64,000 nucleotides of DNA from positions 62,001 to 126,000 of the forward strand of contig JAHREW010000003.1 in the NCBI GenBank assembly GCA_020883125.1, read 5' to 3'. Positions 60,137 through 64,000 of the stretch are shown here, piece by piece (the stretch's first letter is position 1; the number at the start of each line of letters is the position of its first letter). This DNA is from Microcoleus sp. CAWBG506 (GTDB lineage Bacteria; Cyanobacteriota; Cyanobacteriia; Cyanobacteriales; Microcoleaceae). A program made the position numbers and the translations under genes. The notes beneath the pieces are model-generated. The model did no database searches and had not been told where the DNA came from. It worked only from the letters and a program-made list of their open reading frames with translations.

Positions 60137-60580
60137 ATGATTCGTCTCCGTTCAATTCTTGCCTTAATGATGTCATTTCTGATGGCATTTCTCGTAAGTT
60201 GCAGCAGTGTGGAAGCAAAAGTTCCAACCACTTACACAGCAGCGCAGGTTCAGCAAATTCAGCGTTATGTTCCTACTCTGACAGAATTGCGATCGCGCAT
60301 GGATAACCTGGGAACTCTAATTCAAAAACGCAACTGGGTTGATACCAAAACTTACATTCACGGGCCTCTCGGTGATTTGCGCGGCGCAATGAAAACCGTA
60401 TCTGTAAGTTTGTTACCTAAAGATCAACAACAAGCTGTTGATTTAACCAAGAGTTTGTTTGCAGATTTGGTGAATATTGATATTGCTGCTAAGGATCTTG
60501 ACTATGCAAAAGTTACCAGCAGCTATCAAAAAGCAGTCAAGGATTTTGATGCTTTCTTGCAACTAATTCCTAAAGCTTAA
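60137..60580 (+). CDS. psbQ: Photosystem II extrinsic lipoprotein PsbQ
   Basis: A 147-residue lumenal lipoprotein that stabilises the oxygen-evolving side of photosystem II and PSII dimers. The N-terminal signal has a lipobox LVSC with Cys22 as the lipidated residue. The mature part is a four-helix bundle. YVPTLTELRSRMDNLGTLIQ (about 45-64), DTKTYIHGPLGDLRGAM and an AAKDLDYAKVTSSYQKAVKD segment match cyanobacterial PsbQ. Length is typical. The gene stands alone. Confidence 0.92.
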   Translation: MIRLRSILALMMSFLMAFLVSCSSVEAKVPTTYTAAQVQQIQRYVPTLTELRSRMDNLGTLIQKRNWVDTKTYIHGPLGDLRGAMKTVSVSLLPKDQQQAVDLTKSLFADLVNIDIAAKDLDYAKVTSSYQKAVKDFDAFLQLIPKA

Positions 60581-60645
60581 TCACTGTCGAGCTACTGGTT
60601 CCCAGGCTCTGCTTGGGAACCAATGTCCAGAAATTAGGACACCGC

Positions 60646-60854
60646 ATTGCCGTCTCCCTACAATATTATTTGGGGTAGGGACACGGCATTGCCGTCTCCC
60701 TACAATATTATTTGGGGTAGGGACACGGCATTGCCGTCTCCCTACAATATTATTTGGGGTAGGGACACGGCATTGCCGTCTCCCTACAATATTATTTGGG
60801 GTAGGGACACGGCATTGCCGTCTCCATTATTTTGGGGTAGGGACACCGCAGTGC
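60646..60854. repeat. Tandem array of a 42-bp palindromic unit
   Basis: Four exact 42-bp units start at 60646, 60688, 60730 and 60772. A shorter fifth from 60814 follows. Each unit contains ATTGCCGTCTCCCTAC and GTAGGGACACGGCA arms around CAATATTATTTGGG, so each can fold. Because 42 is divisible by 3, one frame stays open and mimics a 14-residue repeat protein; it is not a credible gene. Confidence 0.92.
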
Positions 60855-60870
60855 CTTGGACTCTATCATT

Positions 60871-60905
60871 CCTAAAATCCAAAATCTAAAATCTAAAATC
60901 TAAAA
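60871..60905. repeat. CTAAAAT heptamers upstream of the oxidoreductase gene
   Basis: Five TCTAAAA-type units (two variants, three exact) ending 7 bp before the ATG at 60913. Confidence 0.88.
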
Positions 60906-60912
60906 TCGATTA

Positions 60913-62061
60913 ATGGTTCGTGTTGCAATTATTGGATGTGGTATTGTTGGAGCGTCGATCGCGTTTGAACTCAGCAATTATCCCGAACTGAAAGTCACTG
61001 TATTCGACAAACAGCCACCGGCACAAGCATCCACGGGTGCAGCCCTCGGAGTTTTGATGGGAGTAATCAGCCACAAAACCAAGGGCAGAAATTGGCAGTT
61101 AAGGGAAACCAGCCTTCAACATTATGAAACTCTGATTCCTGAATTGGAAGCAATGACAGGGCGGAAAATTCCTTTTAATAAACAGGGAATTTTGATGCTT
61201 TGTGCGGAGGGTGAGGATTTAAGTAAGTGGGAAAAGTTGAAAGCTACTCGCCAGTCTCAGGGTTGGGAGTTAGAAATTTGGGATTTGGAGCAAGTGCGCG
61301 ATCGCAATCCTCATCTTAATCTCAATCATCCTATTATTGGTGCTATTTATTCACCTCGCGATCGGCAAGTCGATCCCACAGCCCTGACTTTAGCTTTAGT
61401 TGATGCTGCTAAGCTCAAAGGAGTTAATTTTGAGTTTGGGGTAGAAGTTCAAGGCCTCATGGGCCCGCAAGATGCCCACCCCACAACCAATGTAATACCT
61501 TCTGGAACAGACATCTTCCCTGTGATTGAAAATGGTCTCAAATGTCAGATTCAAACAAATGTAGGAAATTTAGAATTCGATTGGTTAATTGTAGCTGCTG
61601 GTTTAGGCTCTTCTGCTTTAACCGCTTCATTAAATCAATTGGTTGACATTCGGCCGGTGTTGGGACAAGCGCTACATTTGCGATCGCCCAAACCTCTAAA
61701 AAATCCTGATTTTGCCCCAGTAATTACTTGCAATGACGTCCATATTGTGCCATTGGAAAATCAGGAATATTGGGTAGGGGCAACGGTAGAGTTTCCGGTA
61801 AATAGCGAGGAAATTCAGGCCAATGCTGATATGTTGCAGCAAGTCATGGAAAAGGCGATCGCCCTTTGTCCAGCCTTAGCAACAGCCGAGATTATCAAGC
61901 AATGGTCAGGTTTGCGCCCACGCCCGGAAAAACGACCCGCACCAATTATCGAGACGCTTCCCGGTAACGATCGCGTTCTCATCGCCAGCGGCCACTATCG
62001 CAACGGCGTATTACTCGCCCCCGCCACAGCACGCACAATTCGAGAAATGATTTTGCAATAA
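60913..62061 (+). CDS. FAD-dependent amino-acid oxidase-like protein
   Basis: A 382-residue DAO-family flavoprotein. The N-terminal dinucleotide fold has VRVAIIGCGIVGASIAFEL (2-20). Middle segments include ASTGAALGVLMGVISHK near 36. The C-terminal FAD contact is GLRPRPEKRPAPIIETLPG (about 335-353), followed by ASGHYRNGVLLAPATA (about 360-375). It resembles glycine/D-amino-acid oxidases such as ThiO or DadA, which oxidise an amine to an imine. ThiO, making the glycine imine for thiamine synthesis, is possible, but no thi gene is adjacent and the substrate is not certain. The ATG follows TCTAAAA repeats. Confidence 0.83.
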   Translation: MVRVAIIGCGIVGASIAFELSNYPELKVTVFDKQPPAQASTGAALGVLMGVISHKTKGRNWQLRETSLQHYETLIPELEAMTGRKIPFNKQGILMLCAEGEDLSKWEKLKATRQSQGWELEIWDLEQVRDRNPHLNLNHPIIGAIYSPRDRQVDPTALTLALVDAAKLKGVNFEFGVEVQGLMGPQDAHPTTNVIPSGTDIFPVIENGLKCQIQTNVGNLEFDWLIVAAGLGSSALTASLNQLVDIRPVLGQALHLRSPKPLKNPDFAPVITCNDVHIVPLENQEYWVGATVEFPVNSEEIQANADMLQQVMEKAIALCPALATAEIIKQWSGLRPRPEKRPAPIIETLPGNDRVLIASGHYRNGVLLAPATARTIREMILQ

Positions 62062-62112
62062 TTAACAAATCTTAATATAATCAAGATTGCCATCCATCTC
62101 TTACATTTCAAT

Positions 62113-62595
62113 ATGTCCGAAAAACCTTTAGGTAAACCCCGCTCCTTGTGGAAAGTAATTTTGCTATCCGCAGCCACCTTGCTGCTGTACTACGGATGGT
62201 ACAAATGGATTATTCAAGAAGAGTTGCGCCGCTATAACGGCACCGGGTGGTCAGGAACCCTCTGCTTGCTACCCTTTGTATTAGGAGTAGCCATTCCCCA
62301 AGCTTTGCGAATCTACGATCCCGACGTTCCCGGATGGTTTGGTTGGTTTTCCTTCCTAGGCATTGCTTGGATTTACATCGTACAATTCAAACTTTACAAC
62401 ACAGTAAACGAACTGTATCGCCAAGAAGGAATCAAACAACCACTAACAGTTTGGTGGATTTTCATACCTGGTTTAAATTTAATTGTTGGTTTGCGCCAAA
62501 TCCACTTTTTGAGCCAATTTTGGGCGATGAAACAGGGAATAGAAGTTAAAGATAACTTAGCAGAAAGCCTTCCTTTCCTGTCAGCTAACGCTTAA
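62113..62595 (+). CDS. Membrane protein of DUF4234-like type
   Basis: A 160-residue membrane protein with hydrophobic segments at about 15-31, 46-63, 73-95 and 110-130. Markers include LWKVILLSAATLLLYYGWYKW near the N-terminus and PGWFGWFSFLGIAWIYIVQF. The pattern resembles DUF4234 proteins, but I am not certain. Function unknown. It is 51 bp downstream of the oxidoreductase gene and could share its transcript. It is convergent with the Nudix gene. Confidence 0.65.
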   Translation: MSEKPLGKPRSLWKVILLSAATLLLYYGWYKWIIQEELRRYNGTGWSGTLCLLPFVLGVAIPQALRIYDPDVPGWFGWFSFLGIAWIYIVQFKLYNTVNELYRQEGIKQPLTVWWIFIPGLNLIVGLRQIHFLSQFWAMKQGIEVKDNLAESLPFLSANA

Positions 62596-62670
62596 TTTGC
62601 TTCTGATCTTAGTCTCGCGTTGCGCGGACGAAAGTTTGACAAGACGCGGTTTCAACCGCCGGACTCATTT

Positions 62671-63087
62671 TCACCAAAATATATTCGGCAAATCCCCAAG
62701 AATCAATTTCAATTCCGGTTCATCAACCCGCTTAATTGCCTTGGGAATACTCACCCACTGCCGCTTTCTTTTATAAGCTTCAGGCCAATTTTCCACCACC
62801 GTTTCTACTTGCAGTAAAAATACATCTACTTGCCAAGTACAACCAGACTTATAGTATTCGTAAGTCCCCATCAAATCTGGAAACACTCGACCCAATACAC
62901 CTGCTTCCTCCCAAGCTTCCTTTGCCGCCGAATCTTCGGGAGTCATGTCAGGTTCAATCAAACCTTTCGGAATTACCCAACGCTTACCTCCCGAAGAAGT
63001 AATCAACATTACTTCAATTTTACCGTCCATAATGCGGTAGGGAATTACCCCAGATTGTTCCACCAATACAATTGTTCTGGTACTCAT
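62671..63087 (-). CDS. Nudix hydrolase
   Basis: A 138-residue cytosolic Nudix protein that cleaves nucleoside-diphosphate-linked or polyphosphate substrates. The Nudix box region is WVIPKGLIEPDMTPEDSAAK then EAWEEAGVLG (37-66), with metal-binding Glu in EAWEEAG. Two deviations from the strict G-x5-E-x7-R-E pattern: three extra residues before the first Glu and Lys for Arg. The PKGxxEPxMTxxxSA spacing resembles the diphosphoinositol/Ap6A-type branch, so a polyphosphate-like or dinucleoside substrate is plausible. The ATG is at 63085-63087. Confidence 0.87.
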   Translation of the reverse strand: MSTRTIVLVEQSGVIPYRIMDGKIEVMLITSSGGKRWVIPKGLIEPDMTPEDSAAKEAWEEAGVLGRVFPDLMGTYEYYKSGCTWQVDVFLLQVETVVENWPEAYKRKRQWVSIPKAIKRVDEPELKLILGDLPNIFW

Positions 63088-63171
63088 TATTTATTAAACA
63101 TATTGTAATGCAAAAACTGGTTCAACTTAATTGACAGTTGAAAACTAAAAACAAAAATTGCACCCTGATTT

Positions 63172-63299
63172 TATAGCAACCGCCAGGGTGGTTAAGTCGT
63201 GGGGTGGGGGCGGGTTTATAGAATTTGTCTATACTGATGAAAGATATCGGTGAACCCGCCCCTACAAAATCTGCCCTAATCGCCTTGGCAGTTGCTATA
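63172..63299. mobile_element. MITE-like element with imperfect 17-bp inverted ends
   Basis: A 128-bp segment bounded by TATAGCAACCGCCAGGG (63172-63188) and CCTTGGCAGTTGCTATA (63283-63299), with two or three mismatches. It has an inner inverted pair GGGGGCGGGTTTATAG and GTGAACCCGCCCC. No coding capacity. Confidence 0.65.
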
Positions 63300-63360
63300 C
63301 ATAACTTATGCGCGAGGTCAAAAACCTTGGTGGTTGAGCGAAGCATCAGAAGAAATTAGT

Positions 63361-63420
63361 CCAAGGCAGTGCCGTGTCCCTACAATATTATTTTGGGTAG
63401 GGACACGGCATTGCCTTGGA
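63361..63420. repeat. Long palindrome of the GGCATTGCC family
   Basis: CCAAGGCAGTGCCGTGTCCC (from 63361) pairs with GGGACACGGCATTGCCTTGG (to 63420) around a short AT-rich centre, with one mismatch. It is the parent-like single copy of the tandem array at 60646-60854. Confidence 0.85.
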
Positions 63421-63427
63421 CTCTATC

Positions 63428-63446
63428 ATTCCGGTGCTACCGGAAT
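63428..63446. repeat. Dispersed 19-bp palindrome, copy 4
   Basis: ATTCCGGTGCTACCGGAAT, 12 bp from the stop of the HEAT protein, following the long palindrome. Confidence 0.8.
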
Positions 63447-63458
63447 TGATATCTTAAC

Positions 63459-64000
63459 CTAATCTTTTTTCGCCTTAGCCTCCAAACTTTCCAAACGACT
63501 CTTCAAATCTTGATTATCCTTTTTCACCTGGTCTAATTCCTCGCGCAACTGCTTCACTGCTGCATCAGAACCAGCATTTCTCTGTACTCTTTCTACAGAT
63601 TCATCCGCCATCCGACGAACCCGCCCATCAGGAGTTTGGTTAGCTAAACCACGCAAAATCCGAATCGCTTTGCGAGTTTCCATTTGTCCCAATGCTGAAA
63701 CTACAGATACTTGAGTTAAGAAAAACGTCTCTTTAGACAATTCAGTCAATCGGTGCAAAATCCGTTCTAAATTGATCTTATTTTGACCAGTTGAAATTGT
63801 ACCCAAAGCACGAATTGCACCCAAGCGCAAAGCTTGGGGAGTACCAATGGCTGTGTATTTCAAAATCTGATTCAGCGCATCTTCAGAAGTTTTCATTTGC
63901 GCCAAACCGGAAATTGCACCCGATCGCACAACCTCATTCCACCCTTGACGCTCCCTCAGCACCAATTTTAACTCTTTCAGCACCTGTTCGTCCGTCGGTT
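63459..64000 (-). CDS. HEAT-repeat protein, C-terminal part (possibly M1 aminopeptidase)
   Basis: The frame is open to the right edge, so only the last 180 residues are seen. Helical HEAT-like repeats (SGAISGLAQMKTSEDALNQI, RLGAIRALGTISTG, VSVVSALGQMETRKAIRIL) are followed by a C-terminal coiled coil (LREELDQVKKDNQDLKSRLE). From memory, cyanobacterial M1-family metallopeptidases end with HEAT repeats and a similar coiled coil, so this may be the end of such an aminopeptidase. The catalytic part, which would show HExxH, is outside the window. An internal GTG near 63983 is unlikely to be the true start. Confidence 0.6.
   Translation of the reverse strand, partial: PTDEQVLKELKLVLRERQGWNEVVRSGAISGLAQMKTSEDALNQILKYTAIGTPQALRLGAIRALGTISTGQNKINLERILHRLTELSKETFFLTQVSVVSALGQMETRKAIRILRGLANQTPDGRVRRMADESVERVQRNAGSDAAVKQLREELDQVKKDNQDLKSRLESLEAKAKKD

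Larger units (their letters stand above)
63088..63458. other. Spacer made largely of dispersed elements
   Basis: A 371-bp region holding a MITE-like element (63172-63299), a long hairpin (63361-63420) and the 19-bp palindrome (63428-63446). Little unique sequence is left, apart from about 80 bp next to the Nudix start. No gene seen. Confidence 0.6.

Noticed and set aside
60647-60889. 80-residue frame with a repeated PSPYNIIWGRDTAL peptide
   Set aside because: It is the readout of a 42-bp non-coding palindromic repeat; unit length divisible by three keeps the frame open.

Overview
The window is chromosomal DNA from a cyanobacterium, most likely a filamentous non-heterocystous one (Oscillatoria/Microcoleus/Phormidium type). 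Support comes from cyanobacterial or plastid-type genes (psaK, petC-petA, psbQ, pcxA, a carboxysome shell gene, an ABA4-like gene, guaB3, DUF928, DUF3067), from many copies of the HIP1 octamer GCGATCGC, and from many arrays of 7-bp tandem repeats (STRR type) between genes. The genus is an inference. I found no rRNA, tRNA, CRISPR array, transposase or prophage gene.

Layout. 0-5 kb: a PP2C phosphatase and a von Willebrand A protein (TerY-P-like pair), a small membrane protein, a class I aminotransferase, a thioredoxin-like protein and a lipoate ligase. 5.5-10.3 kb (minus strand): a collapsed DUF928 gene, an intact DUF928 gene, a CHASE2 nucleotide cyclase, a site-2 protease and psaK. 10.3-18 kb (plus): trpF, a CPBP protease, a coiled-coil/HEAT protein, a family 8 glycosyltransferase and carB. 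18-34 kb: housekeeping and metabolic genes (surE, pheS, hisC, a GDPD, GST, LOG family, trxA, guaB3, an LpxB-related protein, a polysaccharide deacetylase). 34-40 kb: a VOC protein, rodA, pcxA and a UvrD-like nucleotide-binding protein. 40-51.5 kb is the most distinctive part. It holds two large tandem paralogous RTX calcium-binding proteins with low-complexity linkers, then a rhomboid protease, an SLH-glycoside hydrolase and a two-domain peptidoglycan hydrolase, so it looks like a cell-surface island. 51.6-64 kb: a PfpI/ferritin-like fusion, an oxidoreductase, tatC, proline iminopeptidase, a carboxysome shell protein, DUF3067, petC-petA, a hydrolase lacking its nucleophile, psbQ, an amino-acid oxidase-like protein, a membrane protein, a Nudix hydrolase and the C-terminal part of a HEAT protein.

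Functional links. PsaK, PetC, PetA, PsbQ and PcxA serve photosynthetic membranes. TatC lies 2.2 kb from petC, whose product carries a twin-arginine signal. The CHASE2 cyclase and DUF928 genes are 28 bp apart and probably co-transcribed. GST and LOG, and the hydrolase and GDPD, are also compact pairs.

Repeats. Gene starts often lie against heptamer arrays. Convergent gene pairs are usually separated by long inverted repeats, several built from those heptamers, and these are plausible bidirectional terminators. At least three further dispersed palindrome families and two MITE-like elements occur. Some of these elements supply the last codons or the stop codon of real genes.

The clearest unexpected observation is a 43-codon reading frame at 5525-5656. 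It joins the extreme N-terminus of a DUF928 protein to its extreme C-terminus, so it looks like an in-frame collapse of a tandem duplicate of the next gene.
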